Below are positions 38,847-47,362 of a DNA stretch of 64,000 bases, piece by piece. The notes under the pieces are model-generated. The model ran no database searches and was not told the DNA's origin. It saw only the letters and a list, made by a program, of their open reading frames with translations. How positions within the stretch are numbered: position 1 is the first letter of the stretch; each line of letters starts with the position of its first letter. The stretch is from Polyangiaceae bacterium. Lineage in GTDB: Bacteria; Myxococcota_A; Polyangia; Polyangiales; Polyangiaceae. Made by a program: the position numbers and the translations under genes. The DNA is taken from assembly GCA_015075635.1 (NCBI GenBank), contig JABTUA010000002.1, positions 1,054,001 through 1,118,000 of the forward strand, given 5' to 3'.

Positions 38847-40477
38847 TGCTGCGACTTTCGTGCTTCGGGGTGCTCGGCGCAGGGTTCGCGGCGTTCCTGC
38901 TCAACTGCGGCGGGAGCGACGCCAGCGGCGCCGGCGCGCCGATGGGCGGCTCGGGGGGCGGAACCCTGGGCGGGGCCGGCGGGGCCGGCGGCAGCACCGG
39001 CGGCAGCGGCGCCGTCGGCGGCGGCTCGATCGGCGACGCCGGCATCGACGCGCCCCCGGAGCAGGAGATCGAGAGCTCCTTCCGCTCGCCGGTGGCGACG
39101 GGCAAATACGTGTGGGCCGCGAACCCCGAGAGCGGGCGCGTGGCGCTGGTGGACGCCCAGACCTACGACGTGAAGATCGCCGAGGCCGGCAACGGCCCGA
39201 CCTACCTCGCGGCGGTGCCGGATCCCAGCTCCAACGCCGCCGTCGTGCTCAACGTGAAGAGCCACGACGCCACGCTGTTCCGCGTGGCCGGCAACGGCGA
39301 GGTCTCGCAGAAGACGCTGAAGACGCACTCCGGGGCCAACGCCTGGGCGGTCAGCCCCGGCGGCAAGTGGGCCATCGCCTGGACGGACGCGACCGCGATG
39401 AAGAGCCCCGATCCGACCGACGGCTTCCAGGACGTCACGGTCATCGACCTGACGATCGGCAAGGAGGTCTCGACCATCCTCACGGTCGGCTACCGGCCCA
39501 CGCGGCTCGGCTTCGCGAAGGACGAGACGCGAGCTTTCGCGGTGACCGAGCCGGGCATCTCGGTGCTCACGCTCGACGGCATCGAGCCCAGCGTCAGCGC
39601 GCTGGTCGAGGTCACCGACGACCCGTTGGAGAACCCGGCCTCGCGCGACGTCACCCTGACCCCGGACGGCGCATGGGCTCTGGTGCGCCGCGACGGCAAC
39701 GCCGCGGTGTCGTACGTGTCACTGGCGACCGGCACGCGCACGGACATCCAGCTCACCGGCCCGGTGACGGACCTCGATCTCGCGGAGGACGGCCAACGCG
39801 CCGTGGCAGTGGTGCGCGACACCTCGGAGGTCTTCGTGTTGCCGGTGCCGGGCGCGGCCACCGATCCGAACAGCATCGACAAGAAGGCCATCAGCGGCGA
39901 GTTCTTCGGCAGCGTCGCGCTCTCGACGGACGCGAGCGTCGCGCTGCTCTACACCAACGCCATCGAGAGCGATCACCTCACCATCCTGAAGCTCGGCCCC
40001 GGCCCGGACTACCTCACGCATCGCACCGTGGCGCTGAAGGCCGCCGTCAGCGCGGTGTTCCCGGCGCCGGACGCCAAACACGCCATCGTGCTCCAGAAGA
40101 CCGCGCCAGGCAGCACCAAGGCCGGCGCGTTCAGCGTGGTTTCCACGGTCGCGCAGCTCTCGCCGAAGATCCTGGGCACCGATGCGGCGCCGAACGCCGT
40201 CGCCATCCAGCCTGCGCCCAAGAGCGAGCACGCGCTGGTCAGCGTGCGCGACGACCAGAAGAAGGTCTTCGGGGTCTACCGCGTGAAGCTCGGGAACCTT
40301 CAGGTGGACTACACCAAGCTCGCGAGCCCCCCGCTGGCAACCGGCATCGTCGCCGCCGCCAACAAGGGCTACGTGGCGCAGCTTCACCCCGAAGGGCGCA
40401 TCACCTTCGTCGACTTCGCCAGCGGCGAGGTGCGGACGCTCACCGGCTTCGAGCTCGGAGCCAAGGTCGTCGAGTGA
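38846..40477 (+). CDS. Secreted beta-propeller-like protein, copy 2
   Basis: Encodes 543 residues. The signal MLRLSCFGVLGAGFAAFLLNC has a lipobox-like LLNC, again with an unusual residue before Cys. A Gly/Ser linker precedes IESSFRSPVATGKYVWAANP, almost identical to copy 1, and the whole length aligns with it: GFQDVTVIDL, VGYRPTRLGFAKDETRAFAV, DDPLENPASRDV, PLATGIVAAANKGYVAQLHP. The pair arose by tandem duplication. It is presumably exported and lipid-anchored or surface-exposed. A 38-bp gap separates it from the third propeller gene. Confidence 0.86.
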   Translation: MLRLSCFGVLGAGFAAFLLNCGGSDASGAGAPMGGSGGGTLGGAGGAGGSTGGSGAVGGGSIGDAGIDAPPEQEIESSFRSPVATGKYVWAANPESGRVALVDAQTYDVKIAEAGNGPTYLAAVPDPSSNAAVVLNVKSHDATLFRVAGNGEVSQKTLKTHSGANAWAVSPGGKWAIAWTDATAMKSPDPTDGFQDVTVIDLTIGKEVSTILTVGYRPTRLGFAKDETRAFAVTEPGISVLTLDGIEPSVSALVEVTDDPLENPASRDVTLTPDGAWALVRRDGNAAVSYVSLATGTRTDIQLTGPVTDLDLAEDGQRAVAVVRDTSEVFVLPVPGAATDPNSIDKKAISGEFFGSVALSTDASVALLYTNAIESDHLTILKLGPGPDYLTHRTVALKAAVSAVFPAPDAKHAIVLQKTAPGSTKAGAFSVVSTVAQLSPKILGTDAAPNAVAIQPAPKSEHALVSVRDDQKKVFGVYRVKLGNLQVDYTKLASPPLATGIVAAANKGYVAQLHPEGRITFVDFASGEVRTLTGFELGAKVVE

Positions 40478-40515
40478 CGCGCTGCGTGACACCCGAAGGG
40501 GTGAGAGGAACGAAC

Positions 40516-42105
40516 ATGAAACGACTGGCTGTGACAAGCGTACTCGTCGCGACCCTCGCCGGCTGCGGCGAGCGTCCCAGCGCCTGGGACGCTCGGGGCG
40601 AGCTGCCGGTGAAGAGCGCGGGCCTGACCGGCTCCGTGGCCCTGGTGGACACCGCCCTCGACCGCGTGTTGATGCTGACCGCGTCGTCGAACCGCTCGCT
40701 GCGCACGACGCCGCTCGGTGTCGGCAAGAACATCGTCGCCACCGAGGTGTCGCGGGACAGCTCGTCGTTCTTCGTCTTGTCCCGCGGCGTGCAGCCGCGC
40801 CGCAATCCGGACGACGAGCTGCCTTCGCTCACGGTCATCGACGGCAGCACCGAGCCGAAGGTGAACGCGCGCTACACGCTGACCGATCCGCTTCAGGGCA
40901 TCGCCATCGACCCGCAGGGGGAGTGGGCCGTGGTCTACGACGCCGGCGGCATCGTCGTGAACCCGAACGAGCTGATCTTCGTCGACCTGAGCGACGCAAA
41001 CGCCGAGCCGGTATCGAAGACGCTGCGCAGCTTCGGCGGCCGGCCAGAGCGCATCACCTTCACCAGCCAGCTCACGGTGCCGAACGGCGCCCCGCGCCGC
41101 TTCGTGATCGTCGAGACCGGGCAGGACGTGAGCCTGGTGGATCTGTCCGATCTGGCTCGCGACGAGGTCACGCTGATCCTGCCGAAGACCCCGACCGGTG
41201 CGACCGGGAAGCCGATGGAGGTCGCCTTCCACGACGGCGCCGTAGACGACGCGACGGACGCGCGCATCGCGGTGCGCCTGGCCAACGACACGAACCTGAT
41301 GCTCGTGGATCTGGCTCCGCCGCCCGACGGCGACGAAAAGCCCTTCAAGGCCACCATCAACATCGCCGACGTGGGCGGCGTGCCGAGCAGCATCGCCTTC
41401 GTGCAGACGGACGGCGGCCTGCGGCTGGCGGCGCTGGTGCCTTCGGCGAAGGGCGCGACGCTGGTGGACCCGGCGACGACCGTCCCCGAGTTCGTGGACT
41501 TCCCCAAGCCGTTTTCCCGCATCACGCGCGTCACCGACGACGTCTCGGACAAGCCGGCCAAGAGCGACGTGGCGCTCTTGTGGAGCGACTCGACCACGGG
41601 CATCGCGTTCTGGTCGCTGGGCAAGACCAGCGGCACACCGTTCCGCAGCGTGGACGACTACGACATCGGCATCGCCGTCCAGAGCGTCAGGAGCGTGCCC
41701 GGGGACAAATACGCGCACTTGAAGCTCTTGCAGAGCACGAGCGCCAGCGAGTTCTACGTGCTCGACCTGGACAAGCGGCAGAGCTTCCCGATGCTGACCA
41801 ACGCCTCGGGCTTCCAGCTCGGCGTCTCGCCGGACGGCGAGCGCGCCTGGGCGCTCCGGCCCGGCACACCGGACTTCGCGAGCATCGATCTCGCCAATCT
41901 GCACCCGACCTCGATCCAGGTGGAGCGCGACGTCGCTGCCGTGTACGACATCGCGCGGCGCGACACCGGACGCGCGGCCATCGCGCTGCACGTGAACGAG
42001 AAGGGCGAGGCGCTGTCGGTGGGCGCCACGGTCCTCGACGCGCTCGATCCGGACACGGCAAAGACGCGCTTCTATCCAGGGATCTTGCTGGGAGGGCTGC
42101 AGTGA
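40516..42105 (+). CDS. Secreted beta-propeller-like lipoprotein, third member
   Basis: Encodes 529 residues from ATG 40516, with GAGAGGAA eight bases upstream. The signal MKRLAVTSVLVATLAGC has a canonical lipobox (LAGC). The rest shows repeated strand patterns such as TGSVALVDTALDRVLMLTAS, GIAIDPQGEWAVVYDAGG and GFQLGVSPDGERAWALRP, typical of a propeller, but it is only distantly like the two preceding proteins and lacks the SSFRSPVATG opening. The stop overlaps the next start (GTGATG), so it is coupled to the barrel gene. Confidence 0.83.
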   Translation: MKRLAVTSVLVATLAGCGERPSAWDARGELPVKSAGLTGSVALVDTALDRVLMLTASSNRSLRTTPLGVGKNIVATEVSRDSSSFFVLSRGVQPRRNPDDELPSLTVIDGSTEPKVNARYTLTDPLQGIAIDPQGEWAVVYDAGGIVVNPNELIFVDLSDANAEPVSKTLRSFGGRPERITFTSQLTVPNGAPRRFVIVETGQDVSLVDLSDLARDEVTLILPKTPTGATGKPMEVAFHDGAVDDATDARIAVRLANDTNLMLVDLAPPPDGDEKPFKATINIADVGGVPSSIAFVQTDGGLRLAALVPSAKGATLVDPATTVPEFVDFPKPFSRITRVTDDVSDKPAKSDVALLWSDSTTGIAFWSLGKTSGTPFRSVDDYDIGIAVQSVRSVPGDKYAHLKLLQSTSASEFYVLDLDKRQSFPMLTNASGFQLGVSPDGERAWALRPGTPDFASIDLANLHPTSIQVERDVAAVYDIARRDTGRAAIALHVNEKGEALSVGATVLDALDPDTAKTRFYPGILLGGLQ

Positions 42106-42989
42106 TGACGCGCGCGTTCACCTCGCTATTGGTTCTGGTTTCGCTCACGGTAACGGCCCAGGCGCAGGTCGTCTCGCCGCCCGTGGACGAGAAGCCCGCC
42201 GTCGAGGCGCCGCCGAGCGAAGCGCCGGCAGCCAAGCCCGAGCCGGCAGCCGCACCGGCGCCGGCGCCCGCACCGGCCGCGGCGCCCGCGCCCTACGCAC
42301 CGTGGGTGATGGCACCTCCGGCAGCGGCAGCAGCGCCCGCGGCACCCGAGGCGGACGCGGAGCCGGAAGAGCCGCTGCCCCCCGCCGGACCGCCCGCGTG
42401 GCAGGCCTGGTTCGGCGTCCGCACCTCGTTCTTCGGGAGCAAGGGCTTCGATCCCTTCGCCGAAGACGACGTCTTCGTCGCGGGCAGCGTCGGCGCGTCG
42501 CGCAGCCTCTACACCACGCCGAAGCTCTCCTTCGCAGCCGCGCTCGGCTTCGACTTCGGCACCAAGCGCGCCGACGCCCGGGGAGAGGCGACGGCGCTCG
42601 AAACCTACCGGCTCACCGCGGGGCCGGAAGCGCGTTACCACCTCTTGCCCTCGCTGTACGCCTTCGTGCGGCCGAGCGCCGGCGTGCAGCGCAGCGTCGC
42701 CACGCTGGAGGAAGGCTCCAGCGGCACCACGCTCGCCGCGCGCGACTGGCTCCTCGCCGTAGACGGCAGCGTCGGCGCCGCCTGGTCGTTTTGGGACGTG
42801 CGCCAGAAGAAGCTCGACCTGATGTTCTGGCTGGTGGCCGAAGGCGGCTACGGCTTCACGCAGTCGAGCGACCTCTTGCTCGAGCCCGACGCCGACTCGG
42901 GCGCACCGGAGCGCACCGCCGCCCTCGATCTGGGCGAGCTCTCGACCAGCGGGCCGTTCTTCCGCATCGCGCTGGCTGGGACGTTCTGA
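42105..42989 (+). CDS. Outer-membrane beta-barrel protein
   Basis: Encodes 294 residues from ATG 42105. A Sec signal (cleavage near TAQAQVV) is followed by a Pro/Ala linker (about 27-75) and an eight-strand-like barrel with alternating strands: WQAWFGVRTSFFGSKGF, LSFAAALGFDFGTKR, YRLTAGPEARYHLLPSLYAF. It ends in Phe (RIALAGTF), the usual BamA-recognition end for outer-membrane proteins. It completes a four-gene unit with three propeller-like proteins, suggesting they form one surface complex; this is inferred from gene order. Confidence 0.8.
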   Translation: MTRAFTSLLVLVSLTVTAQAQVVSPPVDEKPAVEAPPSEAPAAKPEPAAAPAPAPAPAAAPAPYAPWVMAPPAAAAAPAAPEADAEPEEPLPPAGPPAWQAWFGVRTSFFGSKGFDPFAEDDVFVAGSVGASRSLYTTPKLSFAAALGFDFGTKRADARGEATALETYRLTAGPEARYHLLPSLYAFVRPSAGVQRSVATLEEGSSGTTLAARDWLLAVDGSVGAAWSFWDVRQKKLDLMFWLVAEGGYGFTQSSDLLLEPDADSGAPERTAALDLGELSTSGPFFRIALAGTF

Positions 42990-43430
42990 TCACTGCGGAG
43001 CGTTCGAGCAGCCCGCGTTGACCTCGATCTCCGAGCCTTCGGGGCGGAGCTTGCCGAGGTCGCCGTCGTTCGGGTGCATCAGGAGCACGCGCTGGCGGCT
43101 GCCCCCGGCCGGGATCTCGAAGGGCTTCTCCTCGACCGTCTTCCTGCCGCCCGGCCACACCAGCGTGTAGCTGGTGAAGGTGCACGAGCTCGTGGTCGGG
43201 TTGTGAAAGCTGATCTTCACGCGGCGGTCGTCCGCGCTCTCCTTGCCGGGCATCACTTCGACGATCTTCGCGCGCGGCACGGCGGGCTCGGCCTCGGAGG
43301 ACTCCGCGGGCTCATCACCGGACGCCGCGGGAGCTGGCGCTGCCGTCGCCGGCTCGGGTTGCTTCGCCGCGCCGCCGCAACCCCAGACCGAGGTGACGAA
43401 GATGGCGAAGACCCAAACCCCGCGCCGCAT
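42990..43430 (-). CDS. Small lipoprotein, unknown function
   Basis: Encodes 146 residues from ATG 43430 (GTG 43433 is directly adjacent). The signal MRRGVWVFAIFVTSVWGC has a loose lipobox (VWGC), followed by an Ala/Pro/Glu linker (about 22-50). The C-terminal 90 residues form a beta-rich domain (VKISFHNPTTSSCTFTSYTL, RVLLMHPNDGDLGKL) with two Cys that may pair. Family not recognised. Its stop codon directly abuts the stop of the convergent barrel gene. Confidence 0.75.
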   Translation of the reverse strand: MRRGVWVFAIFVTSVWGCGGAAKQPEPATAAPAPAASGDEPAESSEAEPAVPRAKIVEVMPGKESADDRRVKISFHNPTTSSCTFTSYTLVWPGGRKTVEEKPFEIPAGGSRQRVLLMHPNDGDLGKLRPEGSEIEVNAGCSNAPQ

Positions 43431-43638
43431 CACGCCTGTCTACCACGCCGGTCGCCCCCCTGGCGACTCCAGCGGCTCAGTCTTCCGGGTCGTAGCCGAC
43501 CGGCCCGCGGTGGACGCCAACGGCGTACCCGACGCAGCAAACGATGACAGCGTCTCGCGCATGGCGGCCCCGGAGCCCTGACGGGTCGCGCAGCCTATTC
43601 GCTTGAAGCCTCTCGGGAGACGGCTAACGGTCCTCGGC

Positions 43639-46008
43639 ATGACTACCCCCATTCGCCGCGTCGGCGTGGTCGGAGCCGGCGTGATGGGCGCCGGCATCGC
43701 AGCGCACTTTGCCAATGCCAGCGTCGAGGTCGTCCTCCTCGACATCGTTCCCCCGAACCTGAGCGACGCGGAGAAGAAGGACCCGCGGGCGCGCAATCGC
43801 TTCGCCGAGGGTGGGCTCGACAAGGCCATCAAGGCCAGACCGGCGGCGTTCTTCCACAAGAGCCGCGCGGCGCTGGTGAAGACCGGCAACCTGGAGGACG
43901 ACTTCGCGGCGCTCAGCGGCTGCGATCTGGTCATCGAGGCCATCATCGAGCGGCTGGAGCCCAAGCGCGCGCTGTTCGAGCGGCTGGAGAAGACCCTGGG
44001 GCCCGACGCGGTGGTGGCGTCGAACACCTCGGGCCTGCGCATCCAGGACATGCTGGAAGGCCGCAGCGCGAGCTTCAAGCAGCGCTTCCTGGTCATGCAC
44101 TTCTTCAACCCCGTGCGCTACATGAAGCTGCTCGAGCTGGTCGCGGGGCCGGAGACCAGCCAGGCGGTGAAGGACCGCGTCGAGCACTTCGGGCGCGAGG
44201 TGCTGGGCAAGGGCATCGTCTGGGCCAAGGACACGCCGAACTTCGTCGGTAACCGCATCGGCACCCACGCCATGCTGCTGGGCATCCAGCAGATGCTGGC
44301 GGACAAGCTGGCGCCGGAGGACCTCGACGCCATCACTGGTGAGCCCATGGCGCACCCGAAGAGCGCCAGCTTCCGCACCGCGGATCTGGTGGGCCTCGAC
44401 ACCGTCGTGCACGTCGCGGACAACTGCTACCAGGCGCTGACCAGCGATCCGGAGCGCGAGGTGTTCCAGCTCCCGGAGTACATCCGCGAGATGGTCAAGG
44501 CGGGGCACCTCGGCAACAAGACCAAGGGCGGCTTCTACAAGAAGGCCGGCGACGACATCCAGACCTTCGATCCGTACGAGAAGGGCTACCGCGGACGCGG
44601 GGGCAGCAAGGAAATCCGCGCCAAGTGCAAGGAGATCGCCAGCGAGGAGAACCCGCGCGAGCGCGTGAGGAAGCTCTTCGCGGACCCGGGGCCCGCGGGC
44701 ACCTTCGCCTGGAAGCTGACGGGGCGCGCGCTGCTCTACGCGGCCAAGATGATCGGCGAGATCACCGACAGCGTGGCCGCCATCGACGATGCGATGCGCT
44801 GGGGCTACGCCTGGGAGCTCGGCCCCTTCGAGACCTGGGACGCCATCGGCTTCACGGCTGCGCTCGAACGCATGGAGAAGGACGGCCTGGCCATCCCGGA
44901 GAGCGTCAAGAAGATGAAGGCCAGCGGCGCCACCGCCTTCTACAAGGACGGGAAGATCTTCGACCTCGGGAAGGGCAGCTACGTCGCGCAGAAAACGGAT
45001 CCGAAGAGCGTGCCGATTGCGCTCCTGCGCAAGGGCGACAAGCCCGTGCTCCAGACCTCGAGCGCCGAGGCCTGGGACGTGGGCGACGGTGTCTTGTCCA
45101 TCACCTATCGGAGCAAGGCCAACAGCCTGGACCCCGACGTCATCGCCATGCTGCACCAGGCGACGGAGCGGGCGGAGCGGGACTTCCGCGCGCTGATCAT
45201 CGCCAACGAAGGCGAGCACTTCAGCGTGGGCGCGAACCTGTTCGGCGTGGTCGTGGCCGCGCAGCAGAAGCAGTGGGACGAGCTCGACAAGATGGTGAAC
45301 GCGCTCCAGCAGGCGTGTCAGAGGATGAAGTACGCCAAGGTCCCGGTGGTCGCGGCGCCCTACGGCATGGCCGTGGGCGGCGGGCTGGAGGTGTGCCTGG
45401 CGGCGGACGCCATCCAGGCGGCGGCGGAGACCTACGCGGGCCTGGTCGAGGTTGGCGTGGGCCTGGTCCCGGCCGGTGGCGGCTGCCTGAACCTGGTCTG
45501 GCGCGCCCTGGAGGGCGTGCCGGAGGGCGCCGACGTCATCGTGCAGTCGCTGGTCGCCGCGGTGTTCAAGAACATCGCCACCGCAAACGTGGCCACCAGC
45601 GCGCTGATGGCGCAGGAGCTAGGCTATTTCCGCAAGACGGACGGCATCAGCTTCGACAAGGCTCGCGTCGCCAGCGACGCGAAGGCGCGGGCCATCGGCA
45701 TGGCCGAGTCCGGCTACCACGCGCCCACGCCGCGGAGCTACGTGCTGCCCGGTGAGAGCGGGGTGGCCACCATCTCGATGCTGGTGGACACCATGGTCGC
45801 CGGCGGCTTCGCCACCGAATACGACGGCGTCATCGCGCGCAAGCTCGCCCGCATCCTGTGCGGCGGCGCGGCGGGCGCGGCGGGACCGGTCCCCGAGCAG
45901 CGCATCCTGGATCTCGAGCGCGAGACGTTCCTGTCCCTGTGCGGCGAGCAGCGCACGCTCGACCGCATGCAGCACATGCTGATGAACAACAAGCCGCTCA
46001 GGAACTGA
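43639..46008 (+). CDS. fadN: Fatty-acid oxidation bifunctional enzyme (HAD then enoyl-CoA hydratase)
   Basis: Encodes 789 residues. The first half is a 3-hydroxyacyl-CoA dehydrogenase: GVVGAGVMGAGIAAHFANAS binds NAD, and MHFFNPVRYMKLLELV contains the catalytic His. The second half (from about 478) is an enoyl-CoA hydratase/isomerase: EGEHFSVGANLFGVV forms the oxyanion hole and GLVEVGVGLVPAGGG contains the catalytic region. This order (dehydrogenase first) is that of Bacillus FadN/YusL, which has the same length, not of E. coli FadB. It performs two steps of beta-oxidation. The partner thiolase is encoded at 53255, not adjacent. Confidence 0.94.
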   Translation: MTTPIRRVGVVGAGVMGAGIAAHFANASVEVVLLDIVPPNLSDAEKKDPRARNRFAEGGLDKAIKARPAAFFHKSRAALVKTGNLEDDFAALSGCDLVIEAIIERLEPKRALFERLEKTLGPDAVVASNTSGLRIQDMLEGRSASFKQRFLVMHFFNPVRYMKLLELVAGPETSQAVKDRVEHFGREVLGKGIVWAKDTPNFVGNRIGTHAMLLGIQQMLADKLAPEDLDAITGEPMAHPKSASFRTADLVGLDTVVHVADNCYQALTSDPEREVFQLPEYIREMVKAGHLGNKTKGGFYKKAGDDIQTFDPYEKGYRGRGGSKEIRAKCKEIASEENPRERVRKLFADPGPAGTFAWKLTGRALLYAAKMIGEITDSVAAIDDAMRWGYAWELGPFETWDAIGFTAALERMEKDGLAIPESVKKMKASGATAFYKDGKIFDLGKGSYVAQKTDPKSVPIALLRKGDKPVLQTSSAEAWDVGDGVLSITYRSKANSLDPDVIAMLHQATERAERDFRALIIANEGEHFSVGANLFGVVVAAQQKQWDELDKMVNALQQACQRMKYAKVPVVAAPYGMAVGGGLEVCLAADAIQAAAETYAGLVEVGVGLVPAGGGCLNLVWRALEGVPEGADVIVQSLVAAVFKNIATANVATSALMAQELGYFRKTDGISFDKARVASDAKARAIGMAESGYHAPTPRSYVLPGESGVATISMLVDTMVAGGFATEYDGVIARKLARILCGGAAGAAGPVPEQRILDLERETFLSLCGEQRTLDRMQHMLMNNKPLRN

Positions 46009-46022
46009 GCTAGGCTCGGGGC

Positions 46023-46424
46023 ATGCGCCCGTTGGTCTGCCTCGCGCTCCCGGTGCTCCTCTCGGCCCTCGCTGGAGGCTGTTCGTCCACGACCGAAAAC
46101 CCCGACGGGAGCGGTGGCTCCGCGGGCGCGAGCAGCGGCGGCTCCGCGGGGGGCGGTGCGACGAAATCGTTCGCCGATTGCCGAACCGAGTGTGACAGCT
46201 CGCTGGGTTCCGGGCCGGCGTTCAAGGCCGCGCTGAACACCTGCGCGTGCCTCACCGCGACCGCGTGCGACGGACCTTGCGACAGCTTCTGCACCGGGGC
46301 CCCGCCCACGCTGGAGTGCTTCGTGTGCAAGGACCCGGCCAAGACCGGCTGCATGACCAACAACTGCACGGGCGATTGCGAGAGCTACCGGGAGTGCCTC
46401 GCCACCTGCGCTCTGAATCCCTGA
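46023..46424 (+). CDS. Small Cys-rich lipoprotein
   Basis: Encodes 133 residues. The signal MRPLVCLALPVLLSALAGGC ends in a lipobox and is followed by a Gly/Ser linker. The mature domain (about 50-133) has twelve cysteines in C-x3-C and C-x-C spacings (DCRTECDSS, CACLTATACDGPCDSFC, CESYRECLATC), a pattern frequent in myxobacterial secreted proteins. No function known. It begins 14 bp after fadN. Confidence 0.78.
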   Translation: MRPLVCLALPVLLSALAGGCSSTTENPDGSGGSAGASSGGSAGGGATKSFADCRTECDSSLGSGPAFKAALNTCACLTATACDGPCDSFCTGAPPTLECFVCKDPAKTGCMTNNCTGDCESYRECLATCALNP

Positions 46425-46441
46425 CCTTCCCCCGGAAGGTC
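46423..46441 (+). terminator. Perfect hairpin after small lipoprotein gene
   Basis: GACCTTCC (46423-46430) and GGAAGGTC (46434-46441) form an 8-bp perfect stem with a three-base loop; the first bases overlap the stop codon of the preceding gene. No T-tract follows, so it may be a terminator of weak type or protect the mRNA end. Confidence 0.4.
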
Positions 46442-46449
46442 GCGCCCCG

Positions 46450-46470
46450 CCGCCCCGTAGAACGGGGTGG
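46450..46470 (+). promoter_or_regulatory. Hairpin enclosing the GTG start of the next gene
   Basis: Bases 46450-46458 (CCGCCCCGT) can pair with 46462-46470 (ACGGGGTGG) as a 9-bp stem with one G-U pair and a three-base loop. The proposed GTG start codon at 46467 lies inside the 3' arm. In mRNA the stem would hide the start, unless the TTG at 46476 is the true start. Confidence 0.35.
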
Positions 46471-47348
46471 CTTCCTTGTCCCGCTTCGTTCTCGCGTTCC
46501 TGGCTCTCGCGGGCTTCGGCTGTGATTCCATGCGCTTCGACGGGCCGGAGCGCGACTGGGTCTCCGACCGGGTGGTGACCCGGGAGGCCAGCGCCGACTT
46601 CGCCGGCGAGCGCATCTCGGTGCTCAACAACCACGGCGACGTCGAGGTGGTCGGCGTACAGGGCCTGTCCCGGGTGCGCCTCAGCGGGCGACCGAGCGTC
46701 GTCGCCAACGACTCGGCGGATGCCGAGGCCGCGTTCCCAGACGTCGAGGCGAACATCCGGCTCGAGCTGGTCGAGGGCGTGCTCGTGGTGGGCTGCCACG
46801 AGGCGAGCGCAGACCACGGCTCGGCGGACGCGGAGCACGCCGGCTGCGCGGACTTCCTGGTCGAGGTCCCGGCCGACCATCCCGTCGACCTCCATGTGAT
46901 GGCTCGCTACGGCGGCGCCAAGGTCAGCGGTGTCACCGGTGGCCTAGTGGCCGCGGCCACCTTCGACCTCGCGGCCAGCGTGACGCCGATCTCGGGCTCG
47001 CGCGTCTCCGTCGCCTCGCGGCCCGACGGTACGAACGGCACCTGCAACGCGAGCCTCGCGCTGCCAGAGTCGGTCGCCGGTCAGTTCTTCGTCGCCGCGT
47101 TCGAGCCGGGCGCGCAGGTGACGTCCGGGTTCTCCGCGCTGCCGGTGGTGACCTGCACCCAGTACCCGACCTTCACGCAACAGACCGTGTACCCGGGCAC
47201 CGACCCCTACCCGTGTATCAAAGGCTCGCTGCCCGGCCTGCCCGACGCGCCGCAGATCGAGCTCCTAGCGATGCACGGCGGCGCCAACCTCGTGAGCGGG
47301 CTCGACGCGACGCTGCCGTTCGCACCCGGACCTTGCCCGGTGCGCTGA
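46467..47348 (+). CDS. Secreted protein, DUF4097-like (putative adhesin type)
   Basis: Encodes 293 residues from GTG 46467, or 290 from TTG 46476. The signal ends near LALAGFGC with a loose lipobox. The mature part has a repeating strand pattern: GERISVLNNHGDVEVVGVQG, VRLSGRPSVVANDSADAEAA, VDLHVMARYGGAKVSGVTGG. The alternation of short strands with GDV/GAKV turns recalls DUF4097 beta-solenoids; the resemblance is suggestive only. The last 90 residues contain further cysteines (NGTCNAS, VVTCTQ, PYPCIKG, GPCPVR). Confidence 0.72.
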   Translation: MASLSRFVLAFLALAGFGCDSMRFDGPERDWVSDRVVTREASADFAGERISVLNNHGDVEVVGVQGLSRVRLSGRPSVVANDSADAEAAFPDVEANIRLELVEGVLVVGCHEASADHGSADAEHAGCADFLVEVPADHPVDLHVMARYGGAKVSGVTGGLVAAATFDLAASVTPISGSRVSVASRPDGTNGTCNASLALPESVAGQFFVAAFEPGAQVTSGFSALPVVTCTQYPTFTQQTVYPGTDPYPCIKGSLPGLPDAPQIELLAMHGGANLVSGLDATLPFAPGPCPVR

Positions 47349-47362
47349 GCGGGGAGAGAGTC

